From Chitinophagaceae bacterium (lineage in GTDB: Bacteria; Bacteroidota; Bacteroidia; Chitinophagales; Chitinophagaceae), in the NCBI GenBank assembly GCA_947378615.1, contig CANCKV010000129.1, positions 1 to 7,957 on the forward strand: a DNA stretch of 7,957 bases, given 5' to 3'. Below, piece after piece: positions 1-5,607 of the stretch (positions are counted from its first letter, which is position 1; each line of letters opens with the position of its first letter). The position numbers and the translations under genes were made by a program. A model generated the notes under the pieces. That model ran no database searches, was not told where the DNA came from, and was given only the letters and a program-made list of their open reading frames with translations.

Positions 1-40
1 TATATTGTTGCTATACAGGTGCTTTTCTTGTTTACAATCC

Positions 41-105
41 TATAACTTCTTTTCAGAAAAGCGTTTCAGAATGCCACGAAGTAGGATTCCTTTTAATAAA
101 ACATA
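41..105 (-). repeat. B-type dispersed repeat, left copy (inverted relative to the right copy)
   Basis: Read on the minus strand, this matches 3072-3148. Both begin with TATGTTTTATTAAAA and end with GAAAAGAAGTTATA, and both carry a CTACTTCGT hairpin core between. This copy is about 12 bp shorter because it lacks most of the GGTCACATAG segment, and its hairpin (70-88) has one mismatch and one wobble pair, so it looks decayed. The function is unknown. Confidence 0.75.
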
Positions 106-240
106 GAATGAAACTATGGGATGCAAAAAAAATAAATTGAACAACTATAATATCTTTTCAATAAGGCGTTTATTAATGTTAAGATATAAGCTTATTCTTA
201 TTTTTTATAATTATTTTAAAATAAACTCTTTTTTATTTCT

Positions 241-333
241 CCAACACGAAGACAGAAAGACTCAAAGGCACTAAGTCAAGCTTAAGTTTCTTTTTTCTTT
301 GTGCTTCTTAGCGTCTTTGTGTCTTAGTGTTGG
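241..333. repeat. CCAACAC-ended inverted repeat (REP-like element)
   Basis: The arms 241-261 and 313-333 are complementary over 21 nt with two mismatches. Weaker complementarity continues inward as variants of an AAGACACAAAGACGCTAAG-like motif. The central part is T-rich with a CTTAAG site. I recall similar palindromic elements built from ACAAAGACAC-type motifs in intergenic regions of Bacteroidota genomes, but that is recollection and not checked. It has no coding capacity. It could fold as a long RNA hairpin in transcripts from either side. Confidence 0.7.
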
Positions 334-480
334 AAAAATATCTTTTACTTTTTTATTTTCTAAAAGTGATAAAAACACAAGTATCAACCTCTTTATTTCA
401 AAATATTCGTTTATACTTTTTTATATAATCCTTTTTAGTATTTAAAAGTTGTTCGAATTATTTTTTTTCTGTTCCTATGT

Positions 481-561
481 CCTTTCTATATGGCTATGCA
501 CCTATGTGTTTAGCCTTTTGTCTTTTCTAGAAGTTATATAAATAAGAAACATGACACCCTT
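481..561 (-). repeat. A-type dispersed repeat, left copy (inverted relative to the right copy)
   Basis: The reverse complement of this stretch matches 2979-3056 at roughly 90 percent by eye. This includes an identical run of about 28 nt containing CTTATTTATATAACTTCTAG. It also keeps the GGCTA...TAGCC stem and the CACATAG motif. It ends 8 bp past the cvfB stop codon, so cvfB transcripts read straight into it. Confidence 0.8.
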
Positions 562-569
562 CTGAGTAC

Positions 570-1406
570 CTATCTTGTCGATTCAATTCCTTCTTTTGTA
601 AAGACTATTTTCTTTTGTTTATACAAATTACCTAATGCCATCTTGAAGGTCTTTTTACTCATACCAAAAACACTGTAAATAGTCTCGGGGGAAGTCTTAT
701 CGTTATAAGGAAGTTGTCCATTTTTCTGTACCAACATTCTCATCACCTTCTCAGTTTCCGTTTCTACTCTTTCGTAGCCATGCTTGCCAAGCATGATATC
801 GAGCTTATTAGACTCAGGATGTATCTTTTTGATAAAACCTAAATGCGTTTCTCCTATAGAAATGGGTTTGAAAATATCATTGTAATGAATCAATCCGAGA
901 TGTTGATTATTGACAATAACTGAGAATCCAATCTCCGTTTTTCGATAGACAAGAACTGTTACTTCATCCAATTCTTGAACAGTCAAGTCGGTGTTTTGTA
1001 AATCCGATTCAAACCATTCGGTACCTACCAAACGACTTGTCCGTTCATCAATCTTTACTTTCACCAAGTAGGACTCCCCTTCTCTCATACCAATTCGTTG
1101 AAAAGCACGGGGAACAAACAAGTCCTTCATCAATCCCATATCTAAAAAAGCACCTATCTCTGTGATAGTACGTACCTTAAGAAAGGCAATATCGCCCACT
1201 TTTGCCTTACTCTCAAGGGTGGTTGCAATTAATCTATCTTCCGAATCAAAGCAGATGAAAACTCTGATTTCATCACCTACTTTTGTTCCTTCAGGAACCC
1301 ACCTATTCGGCAACAAGATACCTTTCTTGCCATCTGCGAGATATACGCCAAAATCCAATAAGCGCTCTACCTGCATTAGGTTGTAATCACCAATTTTAAT
1401 GTCCAT
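570..1406 (-). CDS. cvfB: S1-like RNA-binding protein of the CvfB/YitL family
   Basis: The product is a 278-residue cytoplasmic protein, the usual length of the CvfB/YitL family. Three S1/OB-like segments can be read: about residues 1-60, about 65-135 (KVGDIAFLKV, EIGAFLDMGLMKDLFVP) and about 145-210 (GFSVIVNNQHLGLIHYNDI). A winged-helix-like tail of about residues 218-278 follows (ETIYSVFGMSKKTFKMALGN). In Staphylococcus and Streptococcus CvfB binds RNA and affects virulence gene expression; here only general RNA binding can be inferred. The start at 1404-1406 is the only sensible Met for a full first S1 domain. No Shine-Dalgarno is present. The upstream DNA is an inverted TTAGTGG array beginning about 5 bp before the ATG, with no TAnnTTTG box. 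Expression therefore probably comes by read-through from mqnC, which lies upstream on the same strand. The stop is TAG. The family call is firm; the role is not. Confidence 0.88.
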   Translation of the reverse strand: MDIKIGDYNLMQVERLLDFGVYLADGKKGILLPNRWVPEGTKVGDEIRVFICFDSEDRLIATTLESKAKVGDIAFLKVRTITEIGAFLDMGLMKDLFVPRAFQRIGMREGESYLVKVKIDERTSRLVGTEWFESDLQNTDLTVQELDEVTVLVYRKTEIGFSVIVNNQHLGLIHYNDIFKPISIGETHLGFIKKIHPESNKLDIMLGKHGYERVETETEKVMRMLVQKNGQLPYNDKTSPETIYSVFGMSKKTFKMALGNLYKQKKIVFTKEGIESTR

Positions 1407-1411
1407 GTTAT

Positions 1412-1489
1412 TTAGTTATTAGTGGTTAGTTGTTAGTGGTTAGTGATTAGTGGTTAGTTGTTAGTGGTTAGTGGTTAGTGATTAGTGGT
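1412..1489 (+). repeat. TTAGTGG-type tandem array, left arm
   Basis: This is a degenerate tandem array built from TTAGTGGTTAGT with interspersed GTTGTTAGT and GTGATTAGT variants, about 78 bp long. It is complementary to the array at 1531-1598, with a 41-bp AT-rich loop between them. It begins about 5 bp upstream of the cvfB ATG and therefore occupies that gene's whole leader. A further short copy of the same motif lies at 6423-6452. Confidence 0.9.
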
Positions 1490-1530
1490 AAATTAAAAGT
1501 CATCTTAAATATTTTATAACTCATATTTCA

Positions 1531-1598
1531 TCACTAACAACTAACCACTAATCACTAACCACTAACAACTAACCACTAATCACTAACCACTAATAACT
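1531..1598 (-). repeat. TTAGTGG-type tandem array, right arm, overlapping the mqnC stop
   Basis: On the minus strand this is the same TTAGTGG-type array as 1412-1489, so the two form a giant imperfect inverted repeat. The array includes the mqnC TAG stop (1590-1592) and the two codons before it. The repeat therefore supplies the end of the reading frame. In an mqnC-cvfB transcript the two arms could pair as a stem of roughly 60-70 bp. Confidence 0.9.
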
Positions 1599-2714
1599 GA
1601 TTATCTGTTCTTGTATTGTTTCAGGAATCGTTCTCCATTCGTACTGTTGATTGCGTAGTTGTGGTTCGAATCCTGCTTCTTTAATAGCAGCTTGAATTGT
1701 TTTGTAAGTAAATCGGTGTGGGGCACCCGCAGCACTCACTACATTTTCTTCAAGCATGATACTACCAAAATCATTTGCCCCACTATGAAGGCTCAATTGT
1801 GCAGTCTCTTTCCCTACCGTCAACCAACTAGCTTGAATGTTCTTCACATTTGGTAACATGATTCTGCTGATAGCAATCATTCTAATATATTCATCAGGAG
1901 TAGATAAGTTTTGAACGCCACGAATCTTCGCTAATAAGGTGTCCACATCCTGAAAAGTCCATGGAATAAAAGCAAGGAATCCTTTGGCATCCGCAGGTTT
2001 CTTAGCTTGTATGTCTCTTATTTTTACTAAGTGAATAAAACGTTCTTCCAATGTTTCTACATGTCCAAACATCATCGTAGCACTCGTTGTTATTCCTAGA
2101 TTATGTGCTTGATGCATGATTTCGAGCCATTCCTCTGCTCCACATTTTCCTTTACTAATGAGTCGGCGAACCCTATCCACTAATATTTCTGCACCTGCAC
2201 CCGGCAAAGAATCCATACCAGCATCCTTCAAAGCCTTCAATACTTCGTAGTGTGTACTCTTTTCTAGCTTAGTAATATGTGCCACTTCGGGTGGACCGAG
2301 TGTATGGAGTTTGATAGTAGGAAACTCACTTTTGATAGCACTAAAGGTATCGGTATAATATTTTAATCCCAACTCAGGATGATGTCCACCTTGCAACAAT
2401 AATTGATCTCCACCCCATCGGAGGGTTTCTTCAATCTTCTTTCGATAGGTAGGCATATCGGTGATATATGCTTCTGCATGACCCGGAATACGATAGAAAT
2501 TACAGAACTTACAGTTTGCCACACACACATTAGTCGTGTTAAGGTTTCTATCTATCTGCCAAGTAACTTTTCCGTGAGGGACTTGAATCTTCCTCAACTC
2601 ATCGGCTACATACATTAATTCTGTCAGGGGGGCATGTTCAAAAAGGAACATTCCTTCCTCCACAGATAAAAATTCAAAGGCCAATGCCTTTTTATATAAT
2701 TCAGATAATTGCAT
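1590..2714 (-). CDS. mqnC: Cyclic dehypoxanthinyl futalosine synthase (radical SAM, menaquinone)
   Basis: MqnC is a radical SAM enzyme of the futalosine pathway. It cyclises dehypoxanthine futalosine, an intermediate on the route to menaquinone, in the cytoplasm. The product is 374 residues, normal for the family. It has the radical SAM cluster motif CVANCKFC (Cys64, Cys68, Cys71), preceded by VTWQIDRNLNTTNVC. It also has LLLQGGHHPELGLKYY, the signature GAGAEILVDRVRRLIS and TTSATMMFGHVET followed by FIPWTFQ. These fit MqnC rather than MqnE. An upstream in-frame ATG at 2774 would add 20 residues, but that stretch spans the predicted -7 box at 2739-2746. The extension (MNFSHNFTSLTLFFFKKDLS) is also unlike the family N-terminus, so I prefer the start at 2712-2714. 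No other mqn genes are adjacent, which is common. The last codons lie inside a TTAGTGG repeat. Confidence 0.95.
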   Translation of the reverse strand: MQLSELYKKALAFEFLSVEEGMFLFEHAPLTELMYVADELRKIQVPHGKVTWQIDRNLNTTNVCVANCKFCNFYRIPGHAEAYITDMPTYRKKIEETLRWGGDQLLLQGGHHPELGLKYYTDTFSAIKSEFPTIKLHTLGPPEVAHITKLEKSTHYEVLKALKDAGMDSLPGAGAEILVDRVRRLISKGKCGAEEWLEIMHQAHNLGITTSATMMFGHVETLEERFIHLVKIRDIQAKKPADAKGFLAFIPWTFQDVDTLLAKIRGVQNLSTPDEYIRMIAISRIMLPNVKNIQASWLTVGKETAQLSLHSGANDFGSIMLEENVVSAAGAPHRFTYKTIQAAIKEAGFEPQLRNQQYEWRTIPETIQEQIISY

Positions 2715-2738
2715 ACTTAAATCTTTTTTGAAAAAAAA

Positions 2739-2746
2739 CAAAGTTA
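2739..2746 (-). promoter_or_regulatory. Bacteroidota-type -7 box (TAACTTTG) for mqnC
   Basis: The minus strand reads TAACTTTG, an exact match to the TAnnTTTG -7 consensus of Bacteroidota primary sigma promoters. It ends about 24 nt before the preferred mqnC ATG, implying a short leader of roughly 18 nt. A clear TTTG -33 box is not seen; only a weak TTTC lies about 19 nt upstream. The box lies inside the longer possible reading frame and so argues for the shorter start. Confidence 0.6.
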
Positions 2747-2804
2747 GGGATGTAAAGTTGTGAGAGAAATTCAATTTAGAAGAGAGAGGAGGTGAATGGT
2801 GATT

Positions 2805-2872
2805 AAATAGCTGTAATGTGTCAATAAACAGCTATTTAAGTAACTGTAAAGAAACAAAAAGACAGCTATTTA
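2805..2872. repeat. ACAGCTATTT repeats (one inverted pair plus one direct copy)
   Basis: AAATAGCTGT at 2805-2814 and ACAGCTATTT at 2828-2837 form a perfect 10-bp inverted repeat with a 13-nt loop. A second ACAGCTATTT in the same orientation follows at 2862-2871. The cluster lies about 60-125 bp upstream of the mqnC -7 box. It could be an operator-like site set or a small hairpin; no regulator is identified. Confidence 0.55.
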
Positions 2873-2978
2873 TCATTAATAAGGAAAGCAAAAGAAATAG
2901 TCTGAGCAATTTTATAAGCATTACTATCGAAATAATAGAAGCTTTAAGAAAAAAAGTCTCAACGCATAGTATGAAATG

Positions 2979-3056
2979 AAGGTGTTCATGTTTCTTATTT
3001 ATATAACTTCTAGGAAAGACGAAAGGCTACCACATAGGTACGTAGCCACATAGAAA
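2979..3056 (+). repeat. A-type dispersed repeat, right copy
   Basis: This matches the reverse complement of 481-561. It contains GGCTAC (3025-3030) and GTAGCC (3042-3047), which can pair as a 6-bp stem. The left copy keeps a 5-bp GGCTA/TAGCC stem despite base changes in the loop. It is followed directly by the B repeat, whereas about 375 bp separate A and B on the left side. Confidence 0.8.
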
Positions 3057-3071
3057 AGACTTTCCTTTTTT

Positions 3072-3148
3072 TATGTTTTATTAAAAAGGGGGTCACATAG
3101 TAATGCTACTTCGTAGCATTGAAACAGCCTTTTTGAAAAGAAGTTATA
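3072..3148 (+). repeat. B-type dispersed repeat, right copy, with perfect hairpin
   Basis: This matches the reverse complement of 41-105 at both ends. Internally it has GGTCACATAG and a perfect hairpin: AATGCTAC (3102-3109), loop TTC, GTAGCATT (3113-3120). It ends GAAAAGAAGTTATA like the left copy. Confidence 0.8.
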
Positions 3149-3189
3149 TAGTAGGCATATAGTATCACAGAGGACGCACATAGTTTTTA

Positions 3190-3252
3190 TCTATTTTCTA
3201 TTGAAAAGAAAGTAGGTCACATAGGAATGCTGCTTCGCAGCATTTGGAAAGC
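3190..3252 (+). repeat. Partial second B-type unit with a covarying hairpin
   Basis: This is a diverged tandem copy of the inner part of the B repeat: an ATTGAAAAGAAAGTAGG-like lead, then GGTCACATAG, then the hairpin AATGCTGC (3226-3233), loop TTC, GCAGCATT (3237-3244). Compared with 3102-3120 the A-T pair has become G-C on both sides, which keeps the stem perfect. Confidence 0.7.
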
Positions 3253-3274
3253 ATGAGTGAATAGGTGGCATAAC

Positions 3275-3341
3275 TGTTCAATTTATTTAAACTACATTCC
3301 TAACTCAATTCTTTAGGAATGTGTTTGAAATAAATTGAGCA
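3275..3341. repeat. 28-nt-arm inverted repeat downstream of the channel gene
   Basis: The arms 3275-3302 and 3314-3341 are complementary at 24 of 28 positions, with an 11-nt loop. It lies 55 bp beyond the stop of the mscS-like gene, so it would fold in that gene's 3' untranslated RNA and may stabilise or end the transcript. No T-tract follows in the direction of transcription, so it is not a standard intrinsic terminator. A 15-nt piece of the outer arm recurs at about 130-144. Confidence 0.65.
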
Positions 3342-3396
3342 AGTCCTATTTCATTTCAATGTGCTTACCAACTAAAACTTAAAATTTATAACTTCC

Positions 3397-4488
3397 TTAT
3401 TTATTAATCACGACAACATCACTGTTTGTAGCAGCTAAAACTATATCCTTTTTTTCCATTAGAATAATGACATCAAGATATACTTGTTCTCTCAATTTAG
3501 TAAATTCTTCAAGTGTCTGAATCATTTCAGTATAATATTCTCCCTCAATGATATGTGCATTCTTACCTGTTTCTTTCAAAAAAACACTTGCATTCTTAAT
3601 ATTTAAGTCTTTATCAAGAATATCTTTTATTCCATTTATCAATTCTTGTAGTTGAGTAGCTTTTGTTGACAAACTAATTTCAAAATGAAGAATAACCTTT
3701 CTGAAGGTTCTAAGACTAAGATTGTCAACGATACTATCTACCATTTGTTTGTTTGGAACAGAAATATAGGTCTTCTCTTCCGTCCTTATTCGGGTACTTC
3801 TTAATCCAATTCTTTCAATCATTCCTGTTAGATTATTTACTTTAACAGTATCTCCAATCGTGAATGGTTTATCAAAGAAGATAATAAAGGAGGCAATTAA
3901 ATTTTCTAGGCTCTCTTTTGTTGCCAAGGCAATTGCAGCACCCACAATACTCAATCCTGTAACAAGATTGCCAATGTCTTTATTAAATCCAAATCTTAAC
4001 ACTAACAGAAATCCAATGATTACAAGAATCATTTTAAAGAAATCCTTGAAAAAGATAATTAGCTGACTTTCGGATTGATCATTTGTTTTTGCGGCATTCT
4101 CTTCAAGAATAATGGCTATAAAATCAATCGCCCGTAAGCATAGCCAAATAAAGGTGATGATTAATGCACAACTTGTTGCAGAATCTATTACTTGAAACAG
4201 TGTAACCCGGTAGATAAGTACATCTAATTCTTTGGGAAAAGTTATTTTGTCGAGTGCTACGAAACTGACAAAAAGAAGAAGAAAGTTTTCTAAAGGCTCA
4301 AGTAAAAGCTCAATGAATGCTAATTTATTTAGCTTCTTTCCCGTCTTTGAAATGATTTTATATAAGAGACTTACAAAATACTTGGAAATATACCGCTTAA
4401 AAAGAACTGCCAATAGAATGAAAAGAAGTACCGAAAGGTAACAGGTGACGGTATTGTGGTAAAATTCTGTTTGTAAAAAGTTGCGCAT
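3397..4488 (-). CDS. MscS-family mechanosensitive ion channel
   Basis: The product is a 363-residue inner-membrane channel of the small-conductance mechanosensitive (MscS) family, whose members release solutes on hypo-osmotic shock. Hydrophobic segments lie at about residues 14-32, 62-79, 101-127 and 146-167, followed by the pore helix region at about 172-205. That region reads GLSIVGAAIALATKESLENL, matching the glycine/alanine-rich TM3 of the family. The beta domain follows as FFDKPFTIGDTVKV and ISVPNKQMVDSIVDNLS, then a soluble alpha/beta C-terminal region to the end. With about five membrane segments it is longer at the N-terminus than E. coli MscS. The start at 4486-4488 lies 9 bp after the stop of the upstream gene, so the two are almost certainly co-transcribed, with this gene second. 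There is no Shine-Dalgarno. The family assignment is firm; the gating stimulus and any ion selectivity are not visible. Confidence 0.93.
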   Translation of the reverse strand: MRNFLQTEFYHNTVTCYLSVLLFILLAVLFKRYISKYFVSLLYKIISKTGKKLNKLAFIELLLEPLENFLLLFVSFVALDKITFPKELDVLIYRVTLFQVIDSATSCALIITFIWLCLRAIDFIAIILEENAAKTNDQSESQLIIFFKDFFKMILVIIGFLLVLRFGFNKDIGNLVTGLSIVGAAIALATKESLENLIASFIIFFDKPFTIGDTVKVNNLTGMIERIGLRSTRIRTEEKTYISVPNKQMVDSIVDNLSLRTFRKVILHFEISLSTKATQLQELINGIKDILDKDLNIKNASVFLKETGKNAHIIEGEYYTEMIQTLEEFTKLREQVYLDVIILMEKKDIVLAATNSDVVVINK

Positions 4489-4497
4489 GCCTGCAAA

Positions 4498-5406
4498 TTA
4501 AAGTGAGTTGTATATTTCTATACCATCTTGGGTTAAAAAATAATAAATATTTTGTTTGACTAATATCTTTTTTGCTTTTTTTAGGTCAACATTAGGAGTC
4601 AACTTATACGATCGTAAATCTTTTGGTCGTTCAGCAAAGAAGTTATTTTGGTCATGTCCTTTTAGAAAGCCATCGACTACCGACACGTCATTCCAATTCT
4701 GAAACAAATATTGTGTTTTAAATCCTCCGTAATAATCAAAGACTTTCCATCCTACAGTTGGATGGTATAGATAAAGTAGATTGTTATTGTCGATGATACA
4801 CTTAGGAATAAAGGCGTGACTATCGTTGAAAAGAAGTCTAAAATCAGGCGTCTCCATTATAAGTTTGCCATAATTATCCATCTTTTTTAATTTGTATTCA
4901 TTTTCATCAAAAAGCCAAATATTGTTATCATTACTCTGTGAAATTGCAGCTACTTGAAAAATGTTTTGTTGTCTTAAATCAATGACATTCTTAATATTCA
5001 ATTGCCTGTCAAGCATTAAAATGGTAGAAAAGTCTTTGTAAAAAGCTAACACCTTTAATGGATTGCTCACATCGATAGTAAACAAATCTCCAAACCGCTT
5101 TGTATCATTAAAAACAGCCACACTATCAAAGTTGTTGTCCAGTTTTTTTATCTGATTAGTAGGAAGGATTAAGAATAAGTTGCCTAGATTGTCTATGGAA
5201 AAATCTTTAAAAGAACCTTTAATTGTTTTCAATAGCACTAATCGGTGCATAGAATCATTTTGAGCAGAGGGCGAATTAAAGGAAACCTTTACTCTTATCG
5301 TTTTATCTAAAGAAGTATATTTTGACAAAATATTTGCCTCAATCCTATGTATAGGAAAGAGGGAAATAAATAAAACAGCTTGAATATATCTAAATAGTTT
5401 AAACAT
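4498..5406 (-). CDS. Exported propeller-like protein of unknown function
   Basis: The product is 302 residues. Residues 1-24 look like a signal peptide: basic MFKLFR, a hydrophobic core, and a possible cleavage after RIEA. No lipobox cysteine is present, so the mature protein is probably periplasmic. The body has repeated short beta-strand blocks separated by turns, such as DFSIDNLGNLFLI, LDRQLNIKNVIDLR, DNNIWLFDENEYKLKKMD and IDNNNLLYLYHP. This is the look of NHL- or six-bladed beta-propeller proteins, which usually bind partners rather than catalyse. The pattern of a propeller with FYKDFSTILMLDR resembles uncharacterised proteins I associate with Bacteroidota. It is the first gene of a two-gene unit with the MscS-like channel 9 bp downstream, which suggests an envelope-related role. 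A -7 box lies at 5431-5438. No function can be assigned. Confidence 0.75.
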   Translation of the reverse strand: MFKLFRYIQAVLFISLFPIHRIEANILSKYTSLDKTIRVKVSFNSPSAQNDSMHRLVLLKTIKGSFKDFSIDNLGNLFLILPTNQIKKLDNNFDSVAVFNDTKRFGDLFTIDVSNPLKVLAFYKDFSTILMLDRQLNIKNVIDLRQQNIFQVAAISQSNDNNIWLFDENEYKLKKMDNYGKLIMETPDFRLLFNDSHAFIPKCIIDNNNLLYLYHPTVGWKVFDYYGGFKTQYLFQNWNDVSVVDGFLKGHDQNNFFAERPKDLRSYKLTPNVDLKKAKKILVKQNIYYFLTQDGIEIYNSL

Positions 5407-5607
5407 TAATAAAGTTCACGTCGTTGCCATCAAATGTAGGGTAAGTAAGTGAAAGTGGGATTGTAATATTGAAATCTGGTGTATAACACTTTTTTGCTTA
5501 AAGAGTTTCGTGGAGACACGGACCTTGGCAGAAAATTAAAATAGATGTAGGACATACTTCAATTTCTCTTATTTTTAATTTAAAATAACAAAAACAACTA
5601 AATTTTT
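5407..5607. other. Divergent intergenic region between the propeller gene and the SDR gene
   Basis: This 201-bp stretch must hold the start signals of both directions. The minus-strand promoter is recognisable at 5431-5438. For the plus-strand SDR gene I see no TAnnTTTG match; TATTTTTA at 5570-5577 is only an approximate fit. A small stem, TTCGTG/CACGGA around a GAGA loop (5507-5522), sits mid-region. It has 6 bp including one G-T wobble. Confidence 0.5.
5431..5438 (-). promoter_or_regulatory. Bacteroidota-type -7 box (TACATTTG) for the propeller-channel operon
   Basis: The minus strand reads TACATTTG, an exact TAnnTTTG match, 24 nt before the ATG at 5406. This is the same distance as the box before mqnC. 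A clear -33 TTTG box is not seen. The AT-rich, SD-free leader is typical of Bacteroidota. Confidence 0.6.

Larger units (their letters stand above)
1..569. other. Gene-free, repeat-rich spacer left of the cvfB gene
   Basis: No open reading frame of useful length is seen on either strand. The stretch holds a B-type repeat (41-105), a short AT motif shared with 3275-3288 (about 130-144, opposite strand), a perfect 14-bp AT palindrome (211-224), a CCAACAC-type inverted repeat (241-333) and an A-type repeat (481-561) that ends just past the cvfB stop codon. The rest is simple AT-rich sequence with no signal I can name. Confidence 0.7.
2775..3396. other. Gene-free, repeat-rich spacer between mqnC and the channel operon
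   Basis: About 620 bp contain no credible gene. In order it holds three copies of an ACAGCTATTT motif (2805-2872), unremarkable AT-rich sequence, the A repeat (2979-3056), the B repeat (3072-3148), a partial second B unit (about 3190-3252) and a 28-nt-arm inverted repeat (3275-3341). CACATAG occurs five times between 3031 and 3224. The spacer takes in the 3' side of the channel gene and the region upstream of mqnC, both on the minus strand. Confidence 0.7.

Noticed and set aside
1162..1386. Plus-strand open frame inside the cvfB gene
   Set aside because: It is antisense to a gene with clear family match and has no recognisable domain or start signal. The same holds for the plus-strand frames at 1659-1856, 2403-2618, 3860-4066 and 4232-4441.
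1412..1598. TTAGTGG arrays as a CRISPR array
   Set aside because: The units are contiguous degenerate short repeats with no unique spacers of regular length, in two opposing arms, and no cas genes are nearby.
2715..2774. 20-residue N-terminal extension of MqnC from the ATG at 2774
   Set aside because: It is unlike the family N-terminus and spans a consensus -7 box, so the mRNA probably starts inside it.
41..3148. Inverted A/B repeats as ends of a composite transposon carrying cvfB and mqnC
   Set aside because: No transposase or target-site duplication is visible, and the enclosed genes are housekeeping types with composition like their neighbours.
3275..3341. Standard intrinsic terminator for the channel operon
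   Set aside because: The stem is very long and AT-rich and lacks the following T-tract in the minus direction.
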